A stretch of DNA of 64,000 nt from Poa pratensis (GCA_947311845.1 CAMZMU010000107.1:21508359-21572358), one strand, 5' to 3'. Positions 37,003 through 48,127 are shown, counted from the first letter of the stretch. The notes: generated by a model not told the origin, from the sequence alone. Made by a program: numbers and translations.

Positions 37003-37167
37003 CAACTCATATGGCGCGCAACCCGTATCTGGGCCGTCCGTTTCGGCGATCCGACGGCCCAGATTCGCCGTTGACCGCGGACAAAAATTGACCGGTCCAC
37101 GACGAATCTGAGCCGTCGGATCGCCGAAACGGACGGCCCAGATACGGGTTGTGCGCTATATGAGTTG
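37003..37167. repeat. Near-perfect 165-bp hairpin (MITE-like) upstream of RSL-like gene A
   Basis: The left half from caactcatatggcgcgcaac is the inverted copy of the right half ending gttg at 37167; the stem is about 65 bp with few mismatches, including ccgtatctgggccgtccg. The loop is near 37073-37098. Arm B shows no counterpart. It lies six bases beyond the hAT right target copy and about 380 bp upstream of the start codon. Confidence 0.8.
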
Positions 37168-37379
37168 TAGAAAATCCACGATGCGGCCCCGATCACTCCA
37201 GGCTCCGGGAAGAGAGGAGAGCGACATAGCCGCGGCAAGGATCGGCAGCTCGATCACCTAGCTACCTCGAGCATTTAATGCGGATGTGATTTCTATAATC
37301 CTCCTCCCACACGCCCAAAGCTTTGTTGTACCGCCCCCATGTGGCCGCCGTGGCCCGGGCATCCGCGCCGGCGCGTGCG

Positions 37380-37388
37380 TATATATAT
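37380..37388 (+). promoter_or_regulatory. TATA box of RSL-like gene A
   Basis: tatatatat about 160 bp upstream of the ATG, in a GC-rich context (gcgcgtgcg before, ggccgggcc after) conserved in the arm B copy. Confidence 0.7.
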
Positions 37389-37546
37389 GGCCGGGCCATG
37401 GCGCGAAGGCAGCACACTGCACACACACCATTGCCGCACAGAGCTCGATCGAAGTAGGTTGTTAGCACAAAGCGTAGCGGATTATACTTGCACATAGCTA
37501 GCTAGATTGGTGGATAAGGTAGGTAGATACGTGATCGATCGTTGTC

Positions 37547-38647
37547 ATGGCGTTACTGCGGGAGCCGATGGTGATGTACGACGGCGGCTTCGAGGCTGAG
37601 GCGTCAGCATTCGACGCGCTGGACTACGGCGGCCTCGACGCGGCGGCGCTGTTAGACTTCGGAAACTACGGCTACGCCGCCCACGACGAACCGGCCAGCA
37701 CCTACGTGCCGGACAGCGCGGGTTGGGCGGACGCGGGGACGTCCGTGCTCACCTTCGACCGCCCCGCCCGTGGCTACGCCGCGCAGGCGGCGCCCGTGGT
37801 GCTTGCGGACGAGGAGGCCGACTGCGACGCGTGGGACGACGCCATGGACGAGGACCAGGCGTCGCCGTCGACCATAGGCTTCGACCCTGTGTCGGGCTGC
37901 TTTAGCCTGACGCAGAGGTCCAGCGGCGCGCGCCGGCCGTTCGGGCTGCTTTTCCCGACCACGTACGACGGCACGGGCTCGCCGGAAGCCGCGGCGCCGG
38001 TGCGCGTCTCCACCCAGAAGCGGCCCCACGCTGTGCAAATGCAGCTGGATGATGCGGAGCCTCCGGCCACTAAGAGGAGGTGCGGTGCGAGCAGAAATAC
38101 GAGCAAGCCGAAGCCGCCGGTGGTCACGAACTCCCCGGCCAAGGACCCGCAAAGCCAGACCGCAAAGGTAACACCGCCGCCGAAGCTTAATTTGTGGCTA
38201 CTGCCACCGCTCGAACACTTTGTGCATATATTACCTTGGAACTTCGGTGGATCTGAATGTAGCGTTGCTCTGAATTGTGTTGCAGAACCGGCGGGAGAAG
38301 ATCAGCGAGCGGCTCCGGACGCTGCAGGAGCTGGTGCCCAACGGCACCAAGGTGGACATGGTCACCATGCTCGAGAAGGCCATCAGTTACGTCAAGTTCC
38401 TGCAGCTGCAGGTCAAGGTGCGTACTTCTCTGAACGTCTGAACGTACTGTTGCTGTACCGCCTGAATTTATTAGTACACGATCGATCGGCCTGTAGAAAT
38501 TCTGCCATGATCGAATCGCAGGTGCTGGCGACGGACGAGTTCTGGCCGGCGCAAGGCGGGATGGCGCCGGAGATCTCCCAGGTGAAGGAGGCGCTCGACG
38601 CCATCTTGTCGTCGTCGCCGTCGTCACAGAAGGGCCGACTGAGCTGA
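37547..38647 (+). CDS. RSL-like: bHLH transcription factor, RSL (RHD SIX-LIKE) class, copy A
   Basis: Three exons: 37547-38167, 38286-38417 and 38522-38647, with GT/AG borders and phase-0 junctions, 292 residues in all. The N-terminus ([20 protein letters not shown]) is acidic and Ala/Gly-rich with [10 protein letters not shown]; a Lys/Arg patch (PPATKRRCG) may aid nuclear import. The bHLH domain runs from DPQSQTAK (end of exon 1) through [40 protein letters not shown] to LQVK. It is followed by [13 protein letters not shown], the block typical of RSL proteins, above all class II (RSL2/RSL4 type). The family binds DNA as dimers in the nucleus and promotes root-hair growth in Arabidopsis and grasses; the exact orthologue is inferred. 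All frames are open and splice sites intact. It faces copy B tail to tail across a 4.9-kb spacer. Confidence 0.9.
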   Translation: MALLREPMVMYDGGFEAEASAFDALDYGGLDAAALLDFGNYGYAAHDEPASTYVPDSAGWADAGTSVLTFDRPARGYAAQAAPVVLADEEADCDAWDDAMDEDQASPSTIGFDPVSGCFSLTQRSSGARRPFGLLFPTTYDGTGSPEAAAPVRVSTQKRPHAVQMQLDDAEPPATKRRCGASRNTSKPKPPVVTNSPAKDPQSQTAKVTPPPKLNLWLLPPLEHFVHILPWNFGGSECSVALNCVAEPAGEDQRAAPDAAGAGAQRHQGGHGHHAREGHQLRQVPAAAGQGAYFSERLNVLLLYRLNLLVHDRSACRNSAMIESQVLATDEFWPAQGGMAPEISQVKEALDAILSSSPSSQKGRLS

Positions 38648-39244
38648 ACTGAAACTCGCTAGTAATGGAAGGAAAAAAAAACTACTTAGCTAGCTCTGCA
38701 TCAACCAAGATGAAGACGTGGATATGGTAGAATTTAATCAACAGCGAACCACCTCGTTCGAAGATAAATAAGGAGGCATATGCAAACGTACATCCTCTTG
38801 TTAATTGGCACCAGTATATGTAACCTTTTTTCTTTTCTCTTTTCTCTTACGTACGCACGTTCGAACCTGATGTAGAAGAGAGGTTTAACGTTTTGTTAAT
38901 CCTTTATTAGCATTTCTTTACACGTGTTGACTGTTGAGTACTACTCCTTGTGGTACCCTTTCCTTCAGTCATATGCAAATGCAATGGTTATTTTGCAATC
39001 GAGTTTGCACACTTGCACAGAGAAACGCGAGCTTTGTTTCATAATGTCACTCTATTTTCTTCTCCTCTCCTTGTTTGTCTTCATGACATTTTCGACCTCA
39101 TTTCTTTGGTTCATCATTGTTCTAGGATTGTGATGCAGAAGACTGAGTACAGTTTATGCTAACTTGCCAGATGATGTCACAATTCACGACCCAAACGTAT
39201 GGTGTGTTTTTCAAGGCCATTGCTGGCTTCATGGGTTGGCCGAG
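38648..39244. other. 3' flank of RSL-like gene A and end of arm A
   Basis: Homology to arm B continues to about 38810 (shared gcgaaccacctcgttcgaag near 38744) and then stops. The rest is unassigned. Confidence 0.5.
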
Positions 39245-41790
39245 TTTTTTTTCCGAGGAAAAGGGGGGGGATTACTCCCCACCGGTTGTTATTAACTCGG
39301 AAGGAGGGCTTGGATGCCCTTACAAAGGATGTTTGCATAAAAACAGTGGGGGGGGAGAGAACGGGTAAACGGAAAATTACATAATGTTGCTAAGAAGGAA
39401 CGCGCGCAGGCGCTCAATAAACAAGCGATCAGAGTGCGGGACACGGTTGGACCAAATCATGAGGTCTTCGGCGGAGCGACGGATGACGTCCGGCGGGGGG
39501 GGGGGGGGGGGCAGCGTCGCGAGCCCGGCGTGCAAAATCTGGCATGGTGTCGGTGAAGGGGCGGCAATGGCCCAGAGCGTACCACCCGGCGGTGGAGCAA
39601 CCACACGAAGCAGGCGCCAAACATCCGATGCAGCGGTGCAGGTGAAGAAGAGGTGGTAGCCGGTCTCCACAGCGCCAGGCCTCACATTGGTCCGACGGCG
39701 CGCAGTGCTTGAGGAACAAGTTTGCGCGAGTGCTCAGCCTGTCGATCGCAGCGAGGTAGGAGAAGATCTTCCCCTTGGTAGGAATACAGAGGCTCCAAAA
39801 AATCTTGGCGTCGGAGTCGGGGGCGCGGGGAGGAGCAAGCATCCGGTAAGCCTCTCTCGAAGAGAAGAAGGGGCCGAGAGTCGATGCAGTGCCCAGGAAG
39901 CGGCTGTCCTGACCGTCGGTGAGCGCCAAGTTGTCGATGATGTCCTTGATGGGTTCTTAGCATAGAAAACAAAAAAATTCCTACGATAAGAAGAACCAAG
40001 ACACCAAGATCTAATCTAGTGGAGGTAAGCAACGGGTAGAAATAAGTTCCAAGAGAACTCACCCTCGAAGACCGAAAGCGTTTCGAGAATGATTCTCGTG
40101 GACGGTGTAGTCGATCACTTGCCGATCTCAAGATCGTGAAGATGAACGCTGCAACGGGCAGCGCTTCCGTACTCGGTCACACGTACGGCTTGATGACGAC
40201 CTCCGTTCCCTCGATCCAGCGAGGCAGCGGAAGTAGTAGAACCACCGGGAACTCCAACAGCACGACGGCGTGGTGTGGTGGAGAAACTAATCGGCCATGG
40301 CTTCGCCGAGCGGATGGCCAGAAGATGGAGCAGCAGGAGGAGGGAGAGAGGCTCAAGTGTGCGAGGAATAGGGAGCTCCACACCTCTATATATAGGAGGA
40401 GGAGGCAGCCACCAAGAGAGGGATACGCAGCCCAAAAAGGTGCCCCCATTTTATTCCTCTTAATGTGAGTGGTAACTCCATTTTAACTCACTTGAAACTT
40501 TCTCTTAATTTGGTAGAAACTCCCACTCATAAATCCCAAGAGTTTTTCTCTCATAAATGAATAAAACATTTTTAATTCTTTTATTTGAGATTTAATATTT
40601 GTTGATTCTTTTAATCAACAAACATTAACACTTACCCCCTTGAACTATTTCAATATTACCCGAAACAATTTCAGTGATGTCCATACTTTTCTCCGATATT
40701 CCGTATCTACCCAAAAGCGTCGGCAAACCTTAAGTGTGTCACCCTACGGTTCGTGAATAATGCAGACATGATCGAGACACCTCTCCGATCAATAGTCAAC
40801 AGCGGGACCTGGAGATCCGTAATGACTCCTACACATTCAACGATGAATCTTGTGATCGCGTGAACCAAAAAAAACGTCGTAACCAATTCCTTTTGTCTCA
40901 CGATATTTTACTTGTCCGAGATCCGATCATTGGTATCAACTATACCTAGTTCGATCTCGTTACCGACAAGTACTCTTTACTCGTTCCGTGATATGACATC
41001 CTTGTGACCTAGTCACGTGCTTGCAAGCGGTGTCGATGTGATATCACCGAGAGGGCCCAGAGTATATCTCTCCGTCATTTGGATGGACAAATCCCACTCT
41101 TGATCCATGAGCCTCAACTAATAATTTCATAGTACCCAATGCCACCTTTATAGTCACCCTTTCACGGTGTGACGTTTGATGTCATCAAAGCACTCATCCG
41201 GTGTTAGTGATTGACATGATCTCATGGTCTAAGGATTAGAGTTACTTCGTATGTGATTGATAAAACAATGTAAACTTAATGACTTGATCGCATTGCTATA
41301 TCTACTTTGGGTGTATGTTCATCACATCATTCTCCTAATGACGCGATCCCGTTATTAACAACATCCAATGCTCATGATCAAGAAACCTTGATCATCGGTT
41401 AATCAACGAGCTAGTTAAACGAGAGGCGTTACTAGGAACTCTTACTTGTTTATTAGTCACACATGTATCAACGTTTCCGATTAATACAATTCTAGCATGA
41501 GAAATAAACATTTATCATAAACATGGAATAAGATAATAACCACTTTATTATTGCCTCTCGGGCATATTCCTTTCAGTCCTGGATATCATGCAGCTCGGCG
41601 GTGGCGGCCGAGGTCAGCCGAGGCTGAAGGTGGAGGCCGTAACGGTGGCAACCGTCGTGTGCGGGCGGGTGACGTGGGAGAACAGCGCCGGGAAGCGAAG
41701 GTACAACGGTCTACCGGTGCGCCACTTGTCCATCTAGAAGGAGCACCGTGTGCCATCGCGCAAGGAAACGCGCGTGAGTATGATAACCCA
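39245..41790 (-). pseudogene. LINE-type zf-RVT fragment in the spacer, split by a solo LTR
   Basis: Reading on the minus strand: DKWRTGRPLYLRFPALF and VTASTFSL (about 41720-41590), LTSAATAELHDIQD up to the insertion at 41576, then IIDNLALTDGQDSRFLGTAS, FFSSREAYRMLAPPRAP, FWSLCIPTKGKIFSYLAAID, RLSTRANLFLKHCAPSDQC, then after a frameshift near 39690 GAVETGYHLFFTC. This is the C-terminal module of LINE ORF2. The 3' end carries a poly(A) (T run at about 39246-39253 on the plus strand). An 18-base G run near 39490 encodes a poly-proline. The upstream endonuclease and RT are missing. Frames join exactly once the solo LTR and one TSD copy are removed. Confidence 0.75.
39947..41575 (-). mobile_element. 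BARE1/Angela/WIS-like Copia solo LTR, 1629 bp, TSD GTCCT
   Basis: Perfect duplication gtcct at 39942-39946 and 41576-41580. The minus strand starts TGAAAGGAATATGCCC, followed by gaggcaataataaagtgg, the start of the BARE1/Angela/WIS LTR family of Triticeae, and ends AAGAACCCATCA. It contains other family landmarks such as aggagaatgatgtgatg and gacggagagatatactctgg. No interior is left, so recombination between LTRs removed the element. It interrupts the LINE fragment. Confidence 0.95.
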
Positions 41791-42420
41791 CAAGTATAGG
41801 GGATCGCAACAGTTTTCGAGCCAAATAAAATCCAAATTTATTGATTCGACATAAGCGCAGTCAATGAATATTTATAAGTCTTGACAGCAGAGCTGTCAAT
41901 TCGGCCACACTTGAAAGAACACTTGCTCGACACAATTAAAATCCAATATGATTTTTTCCTTACTTTTTAAATTTTGATTTTTTAAATCCAATTTTTCAAA
42001 ATCTGAACCATTTTCAAATATGAATATTTTCAAAATCTGAACCATTTTCAAATATGAATATTTTCAAATATGAACCATTTTCCAAAAATGAATATTTTTA
42101 AAATATGAAACTTTTTGAAAACTAACATTCTTCATAATTTGGAATTTTTAAAATCTGAAAATAATTGAAAATCAAAGAAACAGCAAAAAAGAATTAAAAA
42201 TAAGAAGAAATTAGATTAGAAATAAAGAAAGACAAAAAAAGAACAAAGAAAACAAAAAGGAAAACAAATGACTCCCATGGGCGAGTCCGTGTTCCGACTC
42301 GCTTAGAGGAGTATAGTGCTCGCGGATTTATTGGGACGCCTATTTGCTTCCCCACGTGGGGCGTTTCGCTCCCGCCTAAAGCCTTCCTCTCAAGGGTCTC
42401 CCCGAATACGGCCCTGTAAC
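41779..42420. repeat. Fragment of a Gypsy-type repeat and AT-rich tandem repeat
   Basis: At 41779 the sequence tgataacccacaagtatagg begins a segment I recognise as a common Triticeae repeat; it is soon lost in AT-rich DNA. At 41993-42094 a 34-bp unit starting ttttcaaaatctgaacc repeats with starts at 41993, 42027 and 42061. From 42280 a GC-rich segment follows without recognisable content. Confidence 0.45.
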
Positions 42421-43669
42421 AAGTATAGTTTATATTTTTTTATTTTCTATTTTAGTTTCCAATTTTCTTTTCTGTCTTCATAGTAAAAAAATGTGTTCAC
42501 GTTTTTCGAAAAAAGATACACAAATATTCGTTGTAAATTTAAATTTTCGTTCAGTTTGAAAAGTTATAAAATATGAAAATTAAACTTATTTGAACAATTT
42601 TAAAAGACGAAAATTTATCCAAACGAGATTTTGAAATATGAACATTTATTAATTTGAACTATTTTTTTCAAAAAATAACATTCATTCAGTTTTAACAATT
42701 TTCAATATGAACATTTAGGACGACGACGAGCCGATACCGATGACCGGCAACAAGCCACGTCGTGGCAAGGATGAGTATGGCGCGGAAGTATAACAATTAA
42801 GAGAAGTACGTAGTATTAGGTCTTTTGTAAATTATGAATTTAATTTAGAAATCTGAGCTTGTGCTGCATCCTCCGAGATGGAGACTCCGCTTATCAATGA
42901 AATAGTTATAATGTATACGCTGGTCTATGACGTCCATTTTCAATGTGTTACTTGTGATATAAATGCTACCAACGAGGAACCCAAACCCACTCCCTCTCAT
43001 TCTGCCTGATATGGACAGATTACTATAAATCTGCGGGTCTCTCGATGAACCTCTCTGAGGTATAGTTAGCAGTCCGCTAACAATTCACTTGCAACCCTTT
43101 TTAGCATAGTTAAATTATCTAGTACTGTAAACATCTAATAGAAATAGCATAGCAAAAGGCAAGAACTCAACAACATGTTCGTATATATTGTTTTGATTTT
43201 GTGTAGCTAAATTAGAAGTTTTCGTGAAACAATAGTATGTCTAGGAGACATCGCATGAACACGGTTTTGGAAGTCGACGAAATGATTGCTACTATATGCA
43301 TTAAACCTTGCCTCCAAATCGTTCCCGGAGAACAATCTTACGAGAGAGACTTTTAGGTAATTTTTTTATCATCTAAAAATGTATTCATGTCTAGCATCTT
43401 CTTTGGCCATATTCTTATTATTCATGAAATAGTTATGGAGAGGCACCAAGCAGTAGCTAATATAAATAAGCTAAATACAAAGTGAAATCATAAGCTCAAA
43501 CCGTCGTTGTCGTGACGTTTGATGCTCTGCACAAAATATGTTATAAAATTAAGTTTGTTTTGTACGGTGTGAACGAAATTTCACAACAGTAACGTTATTA
43601 TAATTCGGTGAAACCGTCAAAAGAAGGCACACGATCAAGCGATGGGACATTGCGTCCTATATATGTGTA
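42421..43669. other. Unassigned spacer before arm B
   Basis: AT-rich, short ORFs only. A stretch near 42720-42900 (gacgacgacgagccgatacc onward) looks like a degraded retroelement end but I cannot assign it. Confidence 0.4.
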
Positions 43670-43704
43670 AAGATATTATATTCATGTTTGCATGTTGCCT
43701 CTTA

Positions 43705-43868
43705 CTCCCTCCGTTCACAAATAGTATATGATGTTTTGGGCATTTCCTAGATTCACACACATTTATATATATCTAGACACTATTTAGTGTATATGTTCAC
43801 TCACTTCCATCCGCATCTAGTCAACATGTGAAACATCTAAAATATCTTATATTAAAAAACAGAGGGAG
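43705..43868. mobile_element. Stowaway MITE, 164 bp
   Basis: TA flanks (43703-43704, 43869-43870), ends ctccctccgttcac and (reverse) ctccctctgttttt. Absent from the matching position in arm A (about 38769). It lies about 125 bp past the stop codon of RSL-like gene B. Confidence 0.92.
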
Positions 43869-43992
43869 TATTTATCTTCGAACGAGGTGGTTCGCTGTGG
43901 ATTAACTTATACGGAGTAGTACAATATTCAGGCCTTGGTTGATGCAGAGCTAGCTAAGTACGTATTTTTTTTCTTCTCCTTTCTAGGTAGTT

Positions 43993-45123
43993 TCAGTTCA
44001 GTTGGCCCCTCTCGGACGACGGCGACGACGACAAGATGGCGTCGAGCGCCTCCTTCACCTGGGAGATCTCCGGCGCCATCCTGCCTTGCGCCGGCCAGAA
44101 CTCTTCCGTCGCCAGTACCTGCGATCCGATCATGTCAGAATTTTCCACAGGGCGATCGATCGTACTAACAGAATTCAGTCAGTACAGCGACAGCAGGTTC
44201 AGAGAAGTACGCACCTTGACCTGCAGCTGCAGGAACTTGACGTAGCTGATGGCCTTCTCGAGCATGGTGACCATGTCCACCTTGGTGCCGTTGGGCACCA
44301 GCTCCTGCAGTGTCCGGAGCCGCTCGCTGATCTTCTCCCGCCGGTTCTGCAACACAATTCAGAGCAACGGTACGTTCAGATCCACTGAAATTCCAAGGTA
44401 ATATATTCACACGGAGTTCGAGCAGTGGTAGGAGCACTAAGTCAAGTTCGGCAGCTGTGTTACCTTTGCGGTCTGGCTTTGCGGGTCCTTGGGCGGGGAG
44501 GTGGTGGCAGCCGGCGGCGGCTTCGGCTTGCTCGTCCTCCTGCTCGCGCCACACTGCCTCTTAGCGGCCGGCGGCTCCGTGTCCAGCTGCATGCGCACAG
44601 CGTGGGGCCGCTTCTGGGTGGAGACGCACACCGGCGCCGGTACGTCGTCGGGCGAGCCCGTCCCGTTGGACGTGCTCGGGAACAGCAGCCCGAACGGCCG
44701 GTGCGCGCCCGGCTGGTCCTCGTCCATGGCGTCGTTCCACGCCAGGCTGAAGCAGCCCGACACAGGGTCAAAGCCTATGGTCGACGACACCGCCTGGTCC
44801 TCGTCCATGGCGTCGTTCCACGCGTCGCAGTCTGCCTCCTCCTCCTCCGAAACCACCACTGGCGCCGCCTGCGCGCCGTGGCCGCGCGCGGGTGGTCGAA
44901 GGTGAGCACGGACGCCCCCGCGCCTGCCCAGCTCGTGCCGTCCGGCCGACTCCGGCACGTAGGCGCTGGCGGCGCCGGCCGGCTCGTCTTGGATGTAGCC
45001 GTAGCCCCCGAAGTCGAACAACGCCGCCGCGTCGATGCCGCCGTAGCCCAGCGCGTCGAATGCGGACGCCTCGGCCTCGAAGCCGCCGTCGTACATCACC
45101 ATCGGCTCCCGCAGTAACGCCAT
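43993..45123 (-). CDS. RSL-like: bHLH transcription factor, RSL (RHD SIX-LIKE) class, copy B
   Basis: Three minus-strand exons: 45123-44464, 44346-44215 and 44118-43993, 305 residues. Exons 2 and 3 have the same lengths as in copy A (132 and 126 bp). The bHLH domain is unchanged ([20 protein letters not shown] onward). The RSL block is [13 protein letters not shown], with D to E and G to R changes, and the end is SSERGQLN. Exon 1 differs more: a 10-bp gain near 44935 and a 1-bp loss near 44896 make about 20 residues read in another frame ([17 protein letters not shown]) before the frame is regained. An exact 30-bp duplication replaces the TQRSSGA segment with a second [10 protein letters not shown]. 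No stop is introduced and splice sites are intact, so it may be functional with an altered N-terminal region. Confidence 0.88.
44713..44823 (-). repeat. Exact 30-bp duplication inside exon 1 of RSL-like gene B
   Basis: The same 30 bases stand at 44713-44742 and 44794-44823 (plus strand starts ctggtcctcgtccatggcgt). Both encode [10 protein letters not shown] in frame; copy A has only the second. Confidence 0.95.
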
Positions 45124-45229
45124 GACAACGATCGAGCGATCACGTATATATCTACCGATCTACTTCGATTGAGCTCTGTGCGAGTAGTTGGAAATGATGT
45201 GTGTGCTGCCTTCGCGCCATGGCCCGGCC

Positions 45230-45238
45230 ATATATATA
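45230..45238 (-). promoter_or_regulatory. TATA box of RSL-like gene B
   Basis: Minus-strand tatatata in the same context as in copy A (ggccgggcc downstream), about 110 bp upstream of the ATG; the 5' leader is shorter than in copy A. Confidence 0.65.
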
Positions 45239-45930
45239 CGCACGCGCCGGCGCGGATGCCCGGGCCACGGCGGCCACATGGGGGCGGTACAACAAAGCTC
45301 TGGGCGTGTGGGAGGAGGATTATAGAAAGCACATCGGCATTAAATGCCCGAGGTACTAGCTAGGAGATCGAGCTGGGATCCTTGCCGAGGCTGTGTCGCT
45401 CTCCTCTGTTCCCGGAGCTAGCCTGAGGTGATCGAGCTTCGTTGCGGATCTCGGGCTATCGGGTTCGCTACTTGGCTTGCTGAGCGGAGCTCCACAGGGG
45501 CAGGCAAAGGGTTATTTATCTGTGCTTGTGCGGGTGCAACGCAAGAATGGCCATGGCGGCCCGTGATGAGCAGAAGGGAAGCAGGTATAGCGGAAGGCGC
45601 GGCGGAGGCGGCGGGATCTCCCACGCGCGCAGCAGATTCCAGACCCCTCTCTTCTGACCTAGGCCATGCGACGCAGCGACTGTTCAGCTATCGAGCTGCA
45701 TATGCCTGCAGTTTGCATGCCGTCTCTTAATTGCGAATGGAGTATAATTCTTAGGAATGGCGCTCGTCGATATTCTACTTATTCTTTCTTTCGAGAACAC
45801 GTAGAGGCACTGCGCGTCGTTCCTTGGAGCTAGAAAAGAAACAAAAATTAGTTGGTTGCACAGGTACGGTAGTGTACATCGGTGTCAAGAGAGCATTTAC
45901 CAGTTTGCATTTCATCTTTCATTTCTTTCA
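45239..45930. other. Upstream region of RSL-like gene B
   Basis: Aligns in reverse with 36.2-37.4 kb except for the hAT element and hairpin of arm A. No further gene seen. Confidence 0.5.
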
Positions 45931-45946
45931 CCGTATCAACCCTTAC

Positions 45947-47106
45947 ATCGAAATAGGCTTTCGCCCCGCTATATTAATATAGCAACCAGCCATGAGATAC
46001 AACAAATCGAACAAAGGAAAATGCTGGGCAGCAACACAAACATGCCCAAGAAAAAGAAAAGAAACGAAGGCCATGGCGAATCGACAAAGCGAAAATGACC
46101 CACAGCCGCTGCACCCTCTCCGATTTTGTCCCACCACGCTCCAAGCACCCCGATGCGTATAGTACCAAGCAGCACCACCTCCAACAAGATAACTGTCGAC
46201 ACGGCGCCACTGCCCGAACCAGCTCACTGGTCCTAAAGTTTCCCCAGCACTCGGAGTAAAGTGTGATGAGGCTACCCGACACCCTTCAACAAGGAATGGT
46301 GCCACTCGAAGGCGGCACCGCGATGGTGTCGAACGAGCCGACCAAGATTTCTCCGGAGCCCCACCCACAAAAATACCCGGTCGCAACGGAGCACCACCAC
46401 CCTCTTCGTCGACCACTAGCAGGCGCCACCATGATTGTGCAGTCATCTTCGTCGTCTCTTCCTGAACATTGGCCCACGACCTGCAAGACAGAGCAGACGA
46501 CATCGCCGAAGCTAGGGACAACGGCCTCGCAGCCACGCGGGAGGGAACAACTTCCACCATCGAGAGGCGGTAGTCGACCGGACAGAGCAACAGGAGCAAA
46601 CCAGGCCCACGCTGGCCCGGCCGGGCCTAGAACAGGCCCGTAAAGCTCCCGTCGCCATGCTGCAACAGGCAGGCCGCAGCGCCGCCGTCCCTTGTACCAG
46701 CATCATCGCCACCGCCATCTCCAGGAGCCGTCGCAGGCGCAGGCGCGCCGGCCCGCCCAAGCCCGGATGGGGCCCGAGGGCCCAGATCTTGGCCGGGGGC
46801 AGCACCAGCACCAACCCCGCCGCTCCACGAGCAGCGCCGCCGCATAGCTCCACTCGGAATCACCGAACCACTGCCTCCCGAAAAGTACCGCCGCCGGGGA
46901 GAAGACGGGCCCCGACCCGCTCTTGGGGGTGCGGGGAAAAGAGGTTCGTCGCCGGCGCCGGCGCCCGGGCTTCGCCGGCGACCCAAGCCGCCGGCGGTGA
47001 TGGGGGAGACCAGGGGAGGGGGGAGGTTTGGCCAGAGAAGAGGAGGGCGCCCCCGTCGCCCTTGGGGGCGGGAGAGGAGCACGAAGGAGAAGGTCGTCTT
47101 TCGAAC
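45947..47106 (-). mobile_element. Retroposon, 1160 bp, 16-bp TSD, LINE-like ends without RT
   Basis: The 16-mer ccgtatcaacccttac flanks it (45931-45946 and 47107-47122). The matching site in arm A near 35956 (gccgtatcaacccgatattg) is uninterrupted. On the minus strand the 5' part is GC-rich (cttctccttcgtgctcctct onward) and the 3' end reads tgctatattaatatagcggg followed by gcgaaagcctatttcgat, like tails of Triticeae LINEs. Long ORFs (for example 218 aa and 162 aa on the minus strand) show no RT, endonuclease or Gag motif. It may be an internally deleted LINE mobilised in trans. Confidence 0.8.
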
Positions 47107-47122
47107 CCGTATCAACCCTTAC

Positions 47123-48127
47123 CATACTGCCACACGAGAATTTAAACATGGCGTTTGCATCTCGTACGAACACAACCAACTTACTAGCTAGATGAATTTC
47201 ATTCATCAGCAAGCTAATGGCCGTCCCAATTGTGGGAACAAAAATGTTCTAACCAACCAATTTGGTCCAATTGGGTCATTAAGGAAGACAAGAGCTGGTG
47301 GGATCGATTCCAACATCATAGCCAAAGAGACTTAATATGTTTTGAACATATTTTCTCAATTTAGAAGGTATAGAGACATAAAAAACTTGTTTAACACTTT
47401 TTTCTTAGAGAAAAGTTTTCTCTGATTTAATTAGCAAAACCAAAGATACCGTATACATCTCAGAACATGACTCAATCATAGGTTTCACCAAAGGAAATAT
47501 AAAAGTTTCTCAGGAAGAACTAAAGTTTTGTAACATAGCTAGAAAAATAAAAAAGAGTTTTAGTCAATATGATACAGATATCTCTACTAAATCTTATTTT
47601 TGAAGATACATTGTGTATTTTTTCACGGTTCAAAGCTTAGAGCACAAGGGTCAAATAAGTTGGAATTCACTTACATTTGGAGCTATCTTAAATATACATA
47701 GTTTTACACTAAAATTTTATACTTCCAACATGTTTTTAGCATACTACGACCTTAGCGACTCTAATTTCATGTTAGATATTTTACAGAGTTAATCACATAG
47801 CAATGTTGTTCCTAACATTTGTAAGAAAAATGTATGTTTTACAATTGTAATGTACGTAGATGAGAAATACACTTGAATCTCTATATGTTATACAATTGTA
47901 TTTAAATAAATTTTCAAATATGTATGTTCACGGATTATTATGCCATTGCGTAAGCTATATAACATACATATTTATGGTAGATGCATCTGAATCATATTGA
48001 CCGAAAAATATCTTAATAGTTGTTTTAGTATATGAGCACGCAAACATATTTATAGCAATCCACTGATTAGAACTTCACAAGTACAAGTGGAGTTAGTGTA
48101 AGATTTTTTAATTGGTTCTTTCTACTA
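47123..48127. other. Arm B non-coding block
   Basis: AT-rich, aligns with arm A 34.0-35.9 kb in reverse; lacks the TRIM element. No gene seen. Confidence 0.5.

Larger units (their letters stand above)
21715..38810 (+). repeat. Arm A of a large inverted segmental duplication
   Basis: Matches the reverse complement of 43670-61035 in collinear blocks: 21.72-22.20 with 61.03-60.54; 27.67-28.00 with 60.18-59.85; 28.02-28.86 with both 2.4-kb copies at 54.8-53.4 and 52.2-50.8; 28.86-30.5 with 50.78-48.3; 33.96-36.2 with 48.27-45.6; 37.2-38.8 with 45.4-43.67 kb. Gaps between blocks are transposons found in one arm only. The match includes the bHLH gene with both introns. Confidence 0.9.

Noticed and set aside
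44425..45117. 230-aa plus-strand ORF over RSL copy B
   Set aside because: Antisense to exon 1; it arises from the GC-rich codon use of that exon.
45943..46599. 218-aa minus-strand ORF in the retroposon
   Set aside because: It reads into the LINE-like 3' tail and flanking target site and shows no Gag, endonuclease or RT motif.
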